This document shows, in pieces, positions 34,816-43,508 of a DNA stretch of 64,000 bases. The translations under genes were made by a program, and so were the position numbers. Each line of letters begins with the position of its first letter. The first letter of the stretch is position 1. Below the pieces are notes generated by a model, which was not told the origin of the DNA, ran no database searches, and was given only the letters and a program-made list of their open reading frames with translations. Origin of the DNA: Amycolatopsis sp. (GTDB lineage Bacteria > Actinomycetota > Actinomycetes > Mycobacteriales > Pseudonocardiaceae); assembly GCF_025464955.1 (NCBI RefSeq), contig NZ_JAODNM010000045.1:1-64000 (forward strand), written 5' to 3'.

Positions 34816-35182
34816 GGTCCTTGCGCAAGGGATGGTCTTCGGGGATCTGGACGAGCACGATGCGGGTGCCGTCGGGATCGCTGATCCACGCCTCGTCGAG
34901 GCCCCATGGTTCCCGTTCGGCCCCGCGAACCGGGGTGACGCCCTTGGCGGCCAGTACCTCGAGTTCACCCGGTAGGTCGCGGACCTGGACCCACAGCGCC
35001 ACGTCGGGGCTCGGGCCGGTTTCGCCCTTGCCGACGATCTCCAGCGAGCCGTTGCCGAGGAAGAATACGGTGCCACCGGGGAATTCCTTGTCGACGGCCA
35101 GGCCCAGGAGGTCGCGGTAGAAGACGACGGCCGCCTCGGGGTCCCGGGGGTTCAGCAATATCCGGCTGCTCAGTACGTCCAT
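34805..35182 (-). CDS. VOC/glyoxalase superfamily protein
   Basis: A 125-aa single-chain VOC protein with two beta-alpha-beta-beta-beta units: SSRILLNPRDPEAAVVFYRD, then FFLGNGSLEIVGKGE and DEAWISDPDGTRIVLVQIP. The expected metal ligands are only partly present (Glu in SLEIV), so binding of a small molecule, drug or lyase activity cannot be distinguished. Convergent with the methyltransferase, overlapping its last codons. Confidence 0.8.
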   Translation of the reverse strand: MDVLSSRILLNPRDPEAAVVFYRDLLGLAVDKEFPGGTVFFLGNGSLEIVGKGETGPSPDVALWVQVRDLPGELEVLAAKGVTPVRGAEREPWGLDEAWISDPDGTRIVLVQIPEDHPLRKDPRA

Positions 35183-35201
35183 GGTTTCGGTCTACCCGAT
35201 T

Positions 35202-35773
35202 TCACGCCACCGCAATAGCGACGGTCCCCGCCAGGACGACCAGGGAACCGGCCGACCGGCGCACGGCGTCGGTCTCACCGAGCATCCGCCAAGCCGCCAG
35301 GCCACCGAGCACGATGCTCAGCTCCCGCGCCGGCGCGACCAAGCTCACCGGAGCGATCCGCAGCGCGAAGAGCACGAGCAGGTAGCCGAGCGGCGACCAG
35401 CGACGGGACGCCGAGCGTGGTCACCGAATGCGCGTCCCAGAGGGTGTGAGCCGCGATGGCGACGCCGGTCAGTGCCTCTGGCCAGCGGGTACACCACCGA
35501 GAGGTCGCCGACGGCGTAACCGCGCTGCAGCACGATCCCGTAGGCCACGTGCAGGACCGCGGTCACCAGCGCGGCGAGCAGCCATGTCCACTGTGGACGT
35601 TCGGGTTCCAGCACCAGCAGTATCACTGCCGCTGGGCCGAACACAGCGGCGGAAGCGCAGCAGTAGAGGAAGACGAACCGCGCTCCGCCACCTTCGACGC
35701 ACTTCCCGGCGAAGTTCCAAACCGCGTGCAGAACCGCCGCGACGAGCACCAAGGACAGGGCCACGCCGTTCAC
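35202..35773 (-). pseudogene. EamA/DMT-family transporter, broken by deletion and frameshift
   Basis: GTG 35773 with a GGGGGAGG ribosome site opens a normal EamA half (SLVLVAAVLHAVWNFAGKCV, then VLHVAYGIVLQRGYAVGDLS). After VVYPLARG the frame is lost; in a second frame LTGVAIAAHTLWDAHSVTTL follows, then in a third frame YLLVLFALRIAPVSLVAPAR and LSIVLGGLAAWRMLGE to a TGA at 35202-35204. About 60-70 codons are missing in the middle, so transport is not expected. Confidence 0.75.
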
Positions 35774-36005
35774 GAAGAAGCCTCCCCCGAGCGCTCCGAG
35801 CGCGTGATCAGGCGCTACGGACTCGACCCTACCCACCGCCGGTGAGGCGGTCGCGAGGACCGTGAAGGCGGCTGTTAACGTTACGGGTCGTTGCCGTGCG
35901 GCATTCCGCAATGGAGGAAAGCTGCCGTCGCCCGCAAGGCGCCGCCAGTGCCACCCAGACGCGGTAACGACACCGAGTAGACCTGAGATCCCAAGGAGCG
36001 CCCCC

Positions 36006-36266
36006 GTGGCCAATATCAAGTCCCAGATCAAGCGCATCACCACGAACGAGAAGGCCCGTCAGCGCAACGTGGCGATCCGGTCCTCGGTCAAGACCGCGGT
36101 CCGCAAGTTCCGCGAGGCCGCCGACGCCGGCGACAAGGACAAGACCCTCGAAGCCCAGCGTGAGGCCGCCAAGAAGCTCGACAAGGCCGTCACCAAGGGT
36201 GTGCTGCACGCCAACCAGGCCGCCAACAAGAAGTCGGCGATGGCCAAGCGCGCGAACTCGCTCTGA
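36006..36266 (+). CDS. rpsT: 30S ribosomal protein S20
   Basis: An 86-aa basic protein, [20 protein letters not shown] at the start and [20 protein letters not shown] at the end, binding 16S rRNA early in 30S assembly. GTG 36006 has AAGGAG 7 nt upstream. It stands alone, divergent from a decayed transporter and convergent with holA, followed by a strong terminator. The 232 bp before it show no gene; they probably hold its promoter. Same position beside holA as in mycobacteria. Confidence 0.96.
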   Translation: MANIKSQIKRITTNEKARQRNVAIRSSVKTAVRKFREAADAGDKDKTLEAQREAAKKLDKAVTKGVLHANQAANKKSAMAKRANSL

Positions 36267-36279
36267 AGCTGATTCAGCG

Positions 36280-36313
36280 AAAGCCCCGGTGACCTCGGTC
36301 ACCGGGGCTTTTT
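36280..36313 (+). terminator. Intrinsic terminator of rpsT
   Basis: AAAGCCCCGGTGACC-TC-GGTCACCGGGGCTTT followed by further T: a perfect GC-rich 12-bp stem extended by A/T pairs, tiny loop, and a T-run. Confidence 0.92.
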
Positions 36314-36335
36314 CGTGCCGGTCCGACGTCCTAAG

Positions 36336-36402
36336 AGGGCACTTTTGTACAGAAGTGCCCTGCTTGAGACTTCAACCAGGGCACCAAAGTGGAAAAGTGC
36401 CC
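36336..36402. repeat. Pair of GGGCACTT inverted repeats
   Basis: Two hairpins with related arms lie between rpsT and holA: AGGGCACTT/AAGTGCCCT (36336-36361) and GGGCAC/GTGCCC (36379-36402), the latter with an inner CTTT-like loop resembling the first. They may terminate holA or be mobile palindromic elements. Confidence 0.55.
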
Positions 36403-36406
36403 GCCG

Positions 36407-37387
36407 TCAGTGCTCGCCCTTGGCGTCGACGAGCTGGAGCACGGCGCGTTCCAGTGCGTACCCGGCGTCCGCGGCCGCGCCCTTGACCTCGGCGTTGAGC
36501 CTCGCCACGATGCGCATCGCGTCGGCCATCCCGTCCGGACCCCAGCCGCGCATCTGGCCCTGGGCCTTCCGGATCTTCCACGGCGGCATGCCGAGGTCGG
36601 CCGCCATCTGGTTCGGGTTACCCCGGCCGGCCGCGGACACGCGCGCGATCGTGCGCACGGCGTCGGCCAGCGCGTCGGCGACCAGGACGTGCGGGACCCC
36701 GAGCTGCATCGCCCAGCGCAGCGACTCGAGCGCGGCCGCCCTGTCCCCCGCGACGGCTTTCTCGGCGACGGCGAAACCGGTGACGTCGGCGCGGCCGTGG
36801 TGGTAGCGGCGGACCGCCGCCTCGTCGACGCTGCCCCCCGAGTCCGAAACCAGCTGCGTCGCGGCGGAGGACAGTTCGCGGAGGTCCGAGCCGACCGTGT
36901 CGATCAGCGCGGCCACACCGGCGGCGTCGATCCGGCCGCCAACGCGGCGAACTTCGTTGCGGACAAAGGATTCACGCTCGGCGGGCTTGGTGAGCTTCGG
37001 GCATTCGACGATGAGCGCGCCTGCCTTGCGCAAGGCCCCGGGCAGCGCCTTCGCGGCCTTGCTCCGCCCTCCTCCGGTGTGCACCACGACGAGCACGATG
37101 CCGTCGGCGGGGTTGGCGACGTAGGCGAGCACGGCGTCGGCGATCTCCTGTGAGATGTCCTGCGCCGCCTCGATGACGATGACCCGGCCCTCGCTGAACA
37201 GCGACGGGCTGACCATCTCGGCCAGCACCGGCGCTGTGAGTTCGGACACCTTCACCCGCGTCAGATCGGCGGTCGAATCGGCCAGCCGCGCGGCGTCGAG
37301 CGCGGAACGGACCGCGCGCTCGATGAGCAGCTCCTCCTCACCGAGGACGAGTTGCAGCGGCGGCGGGGTGGTGGCGGGCGCGGTCAC
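36407..37387 (-). CDS. holA: DNA polymerase III subunit delta
   Basis: A 326-aa clamp-loader subunit that opens the beta clamp. The N-terminal AAA+-like part starts PLQLVLGEEELLIERAVRSA, then VKVSELTAPVLAEMVSPSLF (clamp-interaction region) and VLVVVHTGGGRSKAAKALPG; the C-terminal helical collar ends AGYALERAVLQLVDA. GTG 37387 has AGGA 8 nt upstream; codons further upstream to 37522 have no homology. Lies at the same place relative to rpsT and comEC as Rv2413c in M. tuberculosis. Confidence 0.9.
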   Translation of the reverse strand: MTAPATTPPPLQLVLGEEELLIERAVRSALDAARLADSTADLTRVKVSELTAPVLAEMVSPSLFSEGRVIVIEAAQDISQEIADAVLAYVANPADGIVLVVVHTGGGRSKAAKALPGALRKAGALIVECPKLTKPAERESFVRNEVRRVGGRIDAAGVAALIDTVGSDLRELSSAATQLVSDSGGSVDEAAVRRYHHGRADVTGFAVAEKAVAGDRAAALESLRWAMQLGVPHVLVADALADAVRTIARVSAAGRGNPNQMAADLGMPPWKIRKAQGQMRGWGPDGMADAMRIVARLNAEVKGAAADAGYALERAVLQLVDAKGEH

Positions 37388-37550
37388 GGGGACGATCCTG
37401 CCACTAGCGCGCGGCGCACCCCTGTCCGGTGACACGTGACGACCGGCATGGCACAAGACGATCGCCATGTCGTACGGTGTAGGCGGGGCCACGCTAGACT
37501 GCCTGCTCCACGAAGACGGCACGGGTCCGCCCGGCCGACAACTGAAGACC

Positions 37551-37681
37551 GCTCATCCAGAGGGGCAGAGGGAACGGCCCGATGAAGCCCCGGCAACCGG
37601 CGTCAGCCTGTCATTTCGCGTTCGCGGAATAGCCGACGATCACGGTGCCAATTCCGGCCCACTTCAGGTGGGGCAGATGAG
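37551..37681 (+). ncRNA. SAM-I (S-box) riboswitch upstream of thrC
   Basis: The conserved core is clear: AGAGGGGCAGAGGGAACGGC, then CCCGATGAAGCCCCGGCAAC with the kink-turn GATGA, and later CGGTGCCAATTCCGGCCC. P1 can be formed by CTCATC (37552-37557) and GATGAG (37676-37681). The 3' strand of P1 abuts the thrC ribosome site (GAAGGA at 37682), so ligand binding probably controls translation start. A -10 candidate TAGACT lies at 37495. SAM-I aptamers normally turn genes off at high SAM. Confidence 0.9.
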
Positions 37682-37694
37682 GAAGGACCTCGTG

Positions 37695-38972
37695 ATGACT
37701 GCAGCCCTCGGCACGACCACCTCCACCAAGCGCAAGCCGGATCTCGGACCGGCGATCGAGCTGGTGTCGAAGGAAGAGGGTCACCGCCAGCCGCTGGCCC
37801 CTGAGTTCGTCTCCGCCGAAGACTTCTCCCCGCTCGACGTCGCCTACGACTTCGGCCGCATCCGCCGTGAGGACATCCAGGCCGGGCCGAACAACATCTG
37901 GCGCTACAAGGGCCTCCTTCCGGTGCCGTCCAACGTCGAAGAGATCCCGAACACCGAGCCCGGCGGCACCCGGCTGATCCAGGCGGACAGGCTCGCCAAG
38001 GCACTGGGCGCCAAGAAGATCTGGATCAAGGACGACACCGGCAACCCCACGCACTCGTTCAAGGACCGCGTGGTCGCCGTGGCGCTCGCCGCGGCCCGCG
38101 AGTTCGGGTTCGAGGTGCTCGCCTGTCCGTCGACGGGCAACCTCGCCAACGCTGTCGCCGCCGCGGCCGCCCGCGCGGGCTGGCAGTCGGTGGTGCTGAT
38201 CCCGAAGACCCTCGAGCGGGCCAAGATCCTGACCACCGCTGTCTACGACGGCGCGCTCATCGCTGTCGACGGCAACTACGACGACGTCAACCGGCTGGCC
38301 ACCCAGCTCGCCGGCGAGCACGAGAACTGGGCGTTCGTCAACGTCAACGTACGGCCGTACTACTCAGAGGGCTCGAAGACGCTGGCCTTCGAGGTCGCCG
38401 AGCAGCTCGGCTGGCGCATCCCGCCGCAGATCGTCATCCCGATCGCCTCCGGCTCCCAACTGACCAAGGTGGACAAGGGCTTCCGCGAATTCGCGCAGCT
38501 CGGTCTGGTCGAAGACAGCCCCTACAAGGTCTTCGGCGCCCAGGCCACCGGCTGCTCCCCGGTTTCGGCCGCGTTCCGCGCGGGCCTCGACGTGGTCCAG
38601 CCGGTGAAACCGGACACCATCGCCCGCTCGCTCGCCATCGGAAACCCGGCCGACGGGCCGTACGTGCTCGACGTCGTCAACCGCACCGGTGGCGCGATCG
38701 AGGACGTCACCGACGAAGAGGTGGTCGAGGGCATCCGGCTGCTCGCGCGGACCGAGGGCGTCTTCACCGAGACCGCGGGCGGCGTGACCGTGGCAACGGC
38801 GAAGAAGCTGATCGAAACCGGCAAGCTCGACCCGGATGTCGAGACCGTCCTGCTCATCACCGGTGACGGCCTCAAGACGCTCGACGCGATCGACGGCAAG
38901 GTCGGCCCGATGGCCACCATCCCGCCGTCGGCCGAAGCCGTCCGCAAGGTGCTCGCCGAGCACGGCCGCTAA
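37695..38972 (+). CDS. thrC: Threonine synthase
   Basis: A 425-aa PLP enzyme converting O-phosphohomoserine to threonine. The PLP Lys is in THSFKDRVVA (Lys123), CPSTGNLANAVAAAAARAG binds the cofactor phosphate, and QATGCSPVSAAF is typical of the longer, plant-like threonine synthases. ATG 37695 is chosen (GAAGGA 7 nt upstream); GTG 37692 is adjacent. A SAM-I riboswitch directly precedes it, linking its expression to methionine/SAM status. Whether it is the only threonine synthase of the genome or a second copy cannot be told here. A strong terminator follows. Confidence 0.92.
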   Translation: MTAALGTTTSTKRKPDLGPAIELVSKEEGHRQPLAPEFVSAEDFSPLDVAYDFGRIRREDIQAGPNNIWRYKGLLPVPSNVEEIPNTEPGGTRLIQADRLAKALGAKKIWIKDDTGNPTHSFKDRVVAVALAAAREFGFEVLACPSTGNLANAVAAAAARAGWQSVVLIPKTLERAKILTTAVYDGALIAVDGNYDDVNRLATQLAGEHENWAFVNVNVRPYYSEGSKTLAFEVAEQLGWRIPPQIVIPIASGSQLTKVDKGFREFAQLGLVEDSPYKVFGAQATGCSPVSAAFRAGLDVVQPVKPDTIARSLAIGNPADGPYVLDVVNRTGGAIEDVTDEEVVEGIRLLARTEGVFTETAGGVTVATAKKLIETGKLDPDVETVLLITGDGLKTLDAIDGKVGPMATIPPSAEAVRKVLAEHGR

Positions 38973-38994
38973 CCGAAGCAGCAACCCTGCTCCG

Positions 38995-39036
38995 AGAACC
39001 CCGGGGATCACCTGACGCGGTGGTCCCCGGGGTTCT
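38995..39036 (+). terminator. Intrinsic terminator of thrC
   Basis: GAACCCCGGGGATCACC and GGTGGTCCCCGGGGTTC form a 17-bp stem with one mismatch and a 6-nt loop, followed by TTC. Confidence 0.88.
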
Positions 39037-39117
39037 TCACGTCACACCACTTTCGATCCGCAACCTCTTCATGCCGATAGCTACAGATCGCGAATACGTC
39101 AGGTGGGGGATCACGCC

Positions 39118-40002
39118 ATGAACAGCCAGCCGACCGCTGCCGTTTGGGACATCGACCAGCGGTGCACGAACTGCGACGTCGCCCGGCAACTCGCGCCGGA
39201 CCTGATCAGCGAGGTCGACGGCCGTTCGGTCGTCACTCGGCAGCCGCGCACCGATGCGGAGGAAGCAACCATGCTCACCGCGGCGTTCGCCTGCCCAACG
39301 CGTTCGATCCGACCGATATCGCGGGACCTGGACGCGACGCTGGACCCGTTCCCGTTGCCGCTGGACGAAGGCCTGTACTTCTGTGGCCACAACTCTCGGC
39401 AGACCGCGGGCGCCAACTCGTATCTGCTTGAGCGTCCCAGTGGAAACCTGATGATCGACACGCCGCGCTGGAGCGAACCGCTGGCCACGAAGTACGCGGC
39501 ACTCGGCCCGGTGACCGAGGTGCTGCTCACCCACCGCGACCATGCCGCGCACGGCCGCCGATACGCCGACCGCTTCGGCGCGCGGCTGTGGATTCACGAG
39601 GGCGACCTGGACGCCGCGCCCGATGCCGACGTGGTCATTCGAGGCATCGAGCCGATCGAGATCGCTAAGGGCGTGATCGCGCACCCGCTGCCTGGACATA
39701 CCGAGGGCAGCGTGCGCTACCTGGCCGACGACAGGTACTGCTTCAGCGGCGACAGCTTCTACTGGTCGCGGACCACCAGCGACGTCGAGGTGGCCGAGAA
39801 CGTCACCTGGTACTCGATCACGGAACTGGCCGCCTCGCTCGCGCGGACGGCGCCACGTATTCGGTTCGAATGGGTGTTGCCGGGCCACGGCGACCGTCAC
39901 CGACTCGCCGCCGACAAGATGACCGAACGCCTCCAGAACCTGGTCGAACGAACCCGGAAAATGTCGCCCCAACCGATCGATTTCACCGCCATGCGCTGGT
40001 GA
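39118..40002 (+). CDS. MBL-fold metallo-hydrolase with N-terminal ferredoxin-like segment
   Basis: A 294-aa protein. Residues 1-60 resemble a small ferredoxin-like domain (DQRCTNCDVARQLAPDLI, and a later Cys in AAFACPTRSI), followed by a metallo-beta-lactamase fold: THRDHAAHGRRYADRFG (metal site), PLPGHTEGSVRYL, CFSGDSFYWS and VLPGHGDRHRL. Hydrolases of this combined type act on unknown substrates, possibly persulfide or lactone-like. ATG 39118 has GGGGGA 7 nt upstream; GTG 39103 is unsupported. Confidence 0.82.
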   Translation: MNSQPTAAVWDIDQRCTNCDVARQLAPDLISEVDGRSVVTRQPRTDAEEATMLTAAFACPTRSIRPISRDLDATLDPFPLPLDEGLYFCGHNSRQTAGANSYLLERPSGNLMIDTPRWSEPLATKYAALGPVTEVLLTHRDHAAHGRRYADRFGARLWIHEGDLDAAPDADVVIRGIEPIEIAKGVIAHPLPGHTEGSVRYLADDRYCFSGDSFYWSRTTSDVEVAENVTWYSITELAASLARTAPRIRFEWVLPGHGDRHRLAADKMTERLQNLVERTRKMSPQPIDFTAMRW

Positions 40003-40015
40003 ATTCCGCGCACCT

Positions 40016-40108
40016 TCAGCGGGTGATCACCGCGACGATCACGGTGCCCTCGGCAAAGGCTTCCCATTCGACGAAGGCGCCAAAGTTTGTCCCGTTTCCT
40101 GGTGAACG
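40016..40108 (-). other. Possible gene-tail remnant
   Basis: Between the MBL gene and comEC the reverse strand carries a protein-like tail, GTNFGAFVEWEAFAEGTVIV then AVITR and a stop at 40016-40018, with no start or domain upstream. It looks like the end of a lost gene; nothing else is seen in the 124-bp gap. Confidence 0.25.
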
Positions 40109-40126
40109 ACGGCCCGGCGACTCTCG

Positions 40127-42511
40127 TCACCGCGGTGGACCCCGTGGATCGCCCCGGCGCACCACCGACGGACCCTGCGTACCGGGCACCACGGCGGTGT
40201 CTCCGTCGGTGTCCGTACGGGCGACCAGTACTCCTCCCGCGGCCAGTGTGTCCAAAGTGGTCTTGCTCGGATGGCCGTAAGGATTGCCCTGCCCGACGCT
40301 GACCAGGGCGATCCTCGGTGAGACCTGTTCCAGGAACTGCGGCAGTGAATAGCGGCTACCGTGGTGGGGAACTTTCAGGATGTCCGCCCGCACGTCGGCG
40401 CCGTCGGCCAGCAGATCGGCCTGAGCCGCCAGTTCGACATCGCCACTGAGCAGGACACGCCCCGCCGAGGTGTCCGCGCGCACGACCACCGAGCTGTTGT
40501 TGATCGCGGTGCCGTCCTGCGTATCGGCGGCCTTCGCCGAGACATAGCGCGGGCCCAGCACGGTCAGCGCGAGCCCTGGCCACCCCAGCCGCTCTCCGGA
40601 ATCGAGTTCGAGCAGCGGGATCGACCTCTTCGCCGCCTCTTCGGACACCTGACGCCACGCCCACGAGGGCGCCCGGCCCGGGCCTACCGCGATGGCGCCG
40701 ACGGACCGTCCGTCGAACACCGACGGCAGGCCGCCGATGTGGTCGGCGTGCAAGTGGCTGAGGACCAGCAGCGGAATCCGCGTCACCCCGAGGCGGTTCA
40801 AGCACTCGTCCACGGGACCAGGTTCGGGGCCGGTGTCGATGACGACGGCGCGACCGGGTTCAGCGGTCGCGAGGACGAGCGCGTCACCCTGGCCGACGTC
40901 ACAAGCCACCATCGCCCAGCCGCCCGGCGGCCACGAAGGCGCGATCACCCGCACCGGTACCACCACGAGCAGCACGACCACCAGGACGACCGCCACGACC
41001 AACCGCAGCTTGCGGTGGCGCAGGACCAGCACCACCACGACCACAACCATCGCGGCCAGCAGACCGCCCCACCAGCCGCCTGGCCAGTCGACGACCGCGC
41101 CGGGCAGCCTCGCTGAGTGGCGAGCCACCCAGATCAGCCAGTCCGCCTCCGGACCTGCCATCGACACCAGTACCTGAGCGGCGAACGGCCACCATGTCGC
41201 ACAGGCGGTGGCCAGCACCCCGAGCACGGTTGCCGGCGCGACCACCGGTGCCGCGAGCACGTTGGCCACCACCGAAACCAGGCTGAGCTTCCCCGCCATC
41301 CCGGCGATCACCGGAGCCGTCACGACGAACGCCGCGAGCGGCACGGCCAAACCTTCGGCGAAGCCGGGCGGAACGCCCCGCCGGATCAGCGCGGCAGCCC
41401 AGCGCGGAGCCAGCAGCACCAGCCCGGCGGTGGCCAGTACGGACAGCGCGAAGCCGAAGCTCATCGCCATCTCCGGGTCGTAGAGCACCAACCCGCACAC
41501 CGCGACCGACAGCGCGGACAAGGCCGAGCCCGACCTGCCCAACGCCATCGCCAGCAAGGCCGCGTAGCCCATGACCCCGGCCCGAAGCACGCTCGGATCG
41601 GGCCCGACGAGTACGAGGAACCCGACCAGCGCCAAGCCCGCGACCGTCGCGGACAACCGGGGTCCCACGCGGAACAGCCTCAGCAGCAACAAAACCGTGC
41701 CGCAGGTGATGGTTAGATTACTTCCGCTGACCGCCGTGAGGTGTGACAGACCGGCTGCACGGAAGTCCTCTTCGACCCGCTGGGACAACGCACTCGTATC
41801 GCCGATAGTGAGGCCGGGCAGCAACCCCGCGGCTTCTTCGTCGAGCCCGGAACACGCGGCGCGCAGCCCGGCCCGCATCGACTCGGCAACCCGCTGGAAC
41901 CACGGCGCTGTGCCGAGTCCTGCCGGTGGCCCGCGCACATACAGCGCGGCCGCCGTCAGCTCACCTTTTCCGGCCGGCGCCAACGAACCCGTCGCGGTGA
42001 CCTCCTGCCCGGGAAGCACCCGAGACCAACGATCGACCGGCGCGATCAGCAGCACCCGACCGGTCGAAGCGACCGCGATCCCATCGGCCACGGCCTGCTC
42101 GACGTCTGCCGTGATCACCACCGACCGCGCACCGGCTTGCTGATCGGCGTACCCGGCGCCGGCGACCGGCCGTGGCCGTTCGCTGACGGTCACCCGCAAC
42201 ACGGCGGGGGCGCCGTGCGTCGCAGGTTGCCTGAGCGCGTCCTCTTCCGCGTGGACCAGCCGGACCGCCATCGGGCAGGCGACCAGAAACCCGCACACGA
42301 GCACCGCGGCCGCGGCCGGGAGAACCTGCGAACGCTTCCACGCCAACGCCACCAGCCCGCCGGACACGGCGACGGCCCCGCAGACCAGTGCCGCCCACCA
42401 GCCCCACATCAGCCCGCCGAACGCACCGCTCCAGACGACCAACGCGGCGGGCACGAGCCGATAGTCCTGCCACCGGGCCGGCGGCGTGGTCCCCGAAGGA
42501 TCCGTGCTCAC
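40127..42511 (-). CDS. comEC: ComEC/Rec2-family DNA-uptake channel
   Basis: A 794-aa membrane protein. The N-terminus has hydrophobic segments and an OB-like extracellular part; the competence core is AGLSHLTAVSGSNLTITCGT with RAGVMGYAALLAMALGR; the C-terminal MBL-like domain (DVGQGDALVLATAEPGRAVV, SHLHADHIGGLPSVF, GDVELAAQADLL, KVPHHGSRYS) probably degrades or processes the incoming strand. GTG 42511 overlaps the comEA stop (GTGA). With comEA it would move single-stranded DNA into the cytoplasm, though competence in these bacteria is not established. Confidence 0.9.
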   Translation of the reverse strand: MSTDPSGTTPPARWQDYRLVPAALVVWSGAFGGLMWGWWAALVCGAVAVSGGLVALAWKRSQVLPAAAAVLVCGFLVACPMAVRLVHAEEDALRQPATHGAPAVLRVTVSERPRPVAGAGYADQQAGARSVVITADVEQAVADGIAVASTGRVLLIAPVDRWSRVLPGQEVTATGSLAPAGKGELTAAALYVRGPPAGLGTAPWFQRVAESMRAGLRAACSGLDEEAAGLLPGLTIGDTSALSQRVEEDFRAAGLSHLTAVSGSNLTITCGTVLLLLRLFRVGPRLSATVAGLALVGFLVLVGPDPSVLRAGVMGYAALLAMALGRSGSALSALSVAVCGLVLYDPEMAMSFGFALSVLATAGLVLLAPRWAAALIRRGVPPGFAEGLAVPLAAFVVTAPVIAGMAGKLSLVSVVANVLAAPVVAPATVLGVLATACATWWPFAAQVLVSMAGPEADWLIWVARHSARLPGAVVDWPGGWWGGLLAAMVVVVVVLVLRHRKLRLVVAVVLVVVLLVVVPVRVIAPSWPPGGWAMVACDVGQGDALVLATAEPGRAVVIDTGPEPGPVDECLNRLGVTRIPLLVLSHLHADHIGGLPSVFDGRSVGAIAVGPGRAPSWAWRQVSEEAAKRSIPLLELDSGERLGWPGLALTVLGPRYVSAKAADTQDGTAINNSSVVVRADTSAGRVLLSGDVELAAQADLLADGADVRADILKVPHHGSRYSLPQFLEQVSPRIALVSVGQGNPYGHPSKTTLDTLAAGGVLVARTDTDGDTAVVPGTQGPSVVRRGDPRGPPR

Positions 42512-43305
42512 GACACCGTCACCTGAGTTCTCAATCTCGCGAATTTGCTTTCGCCGATGCCGTCGACATCGCGAAGTTGTTCCACCGTGGTGAATCGGCC
42601 GTGCTGCGTGCGCCAGTCGATGATCCGTTTGGCCGTGACTTCACCTACTCCGGGCAGCGTGTCGAGCTGGTCGGCGCTCGCGGAGTTCAGGTCGACCTTG
42701 GCGGCCGGCGCCCCGGCCACCGCCGGATCTCCGTCCGCCGGCGGCGCCGGGGCCACCGGGATACCTACGGCTACCTGCTCGCCGTCGACGACGTGACGCG
42801 CCAGGTTCAGCGTGCCGAGGTCGATCCCGGGCTCCGCACCACCGGCCGCGCGCAGCGCGTCGGCGACCCGCGCTCCGGCAGACAAGGTCACGAGACCGGG
42901 GTTCCGGACCTTGCCGACGACACTCACGACAAGCGGCACCGCCTTCGCGGACGAAGGCGCGGCAGCGGCCGGCGCGACCGTCGACCGGGCTGGAGGCAGC
43001 GGCGGTGGACTCTCCACCGCGGGGCGGCCGCCGAGCAGCAACGCGGTCGTGAGCACGACTACCGCGACCCCGGAGGCTCCTGCCACGATCGCGAGCCGCC
43101 GGCGCCGGACGGAACCCGCCCCGCCCAGCAGCGAGCTGGGTACCCAGCGCTCCACCAGCCTGCCCAGTCGTGCCGGGGGCGGGTTGGTGGAGCGCTGTTC
43201 GACCGGTTCACCGTCCGGCAGGCCGTGGTCCACCAGATAGCTCAGCCTGACCTTGGACGCGACGCCTGCGGAGGGGCCCGGATCACGGGCGGATGACTCG
43301 AACAC
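42508..43305 (-). CDS. comEA: ComEA-family helix-hairpin-helix DNA receptor
   Basis: A 265-aa membrane-anchored DNA-binding protein. One transmembrane helix (LAIVAGASGVAVVVLTTALL) follows a cytoplasmic N-terminus of about 70 residues; a Pro/Ala linker and a SLBB-like domain (LVVSVVGKVRNPGLVTLSAG) precede tandem HhH motifs, VDLNSASADQLDTLPGVGEV and TVEQLRDVDGIGESKFARL. GTG start at 43305. Overlaps comEC by 4 nt, so the two are co-translated. Two DnaA-box-like sequences lie upstream. Confidence 0.9.
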   Translation of the reverse strand: MFESSARDPGPSAGVASKVRLSYLVDHGLPDGEPVEQRSTNPPPARLGRLVERWVPSSLLGGAGSVRRRRLAIVAGASGVAVVVLTTALLLGGRPAVESPPPLPPARSTVAPAAAAPSSAKAVPLVVSVVGKVRNPGLVTLSAGARVADALRAAGGAEPGIDLGTLNLARHVVDGEQVAVGIPVAPAPPADGDPAVAGAPAAKVDLNSASADQLDTLPGVGEVTAKRIIDWRTQHGRFTTVEQLRDVDGIGESKFARLRTQVTVS

Positions 43306-43358
43306 ACGATCGACGCTAGGCGTTCGGCGCGGTCACCGGCAGGGGCAGTTGCGCGAAC

Positions 43359-43385
43359 TGTGGACAGGTCGCCCCCTGTGGACAA
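43359..43385. promoter_or_regulatory. Two DnaA-box-like nonamers
   Basis: TGTGGACAG (43359-43367) and TGTGGACAA (43377-43385) are spaced 18 bp apart; the second is the exact complement of TTGTCCACA, the actinobacterial DnaA box. They lie in the 203-bp gene-free gap before comEA, which otherwise shows nothing. Confidence 0.4.
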
Positions 43386-43508
43386 ACCGGGGACGAACGA
43401 GCCGCAACAGCCGTTCTTGTCGGGGGTGTGTGCGAGTCTGGAGGGTTGCCTTGAACACGCCCGCCGCGACCGTGACAGCACGGTCCGACGAGGTCAGGCT
43501 GAGGAGCC

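Noticed and set aside
35774..36005. An N-terminal extension of the EamA-like gene to 36043
   Set aside because: The extra codons lack hydrophobic or family character, and a strong ribosome site marks GTG 35773.
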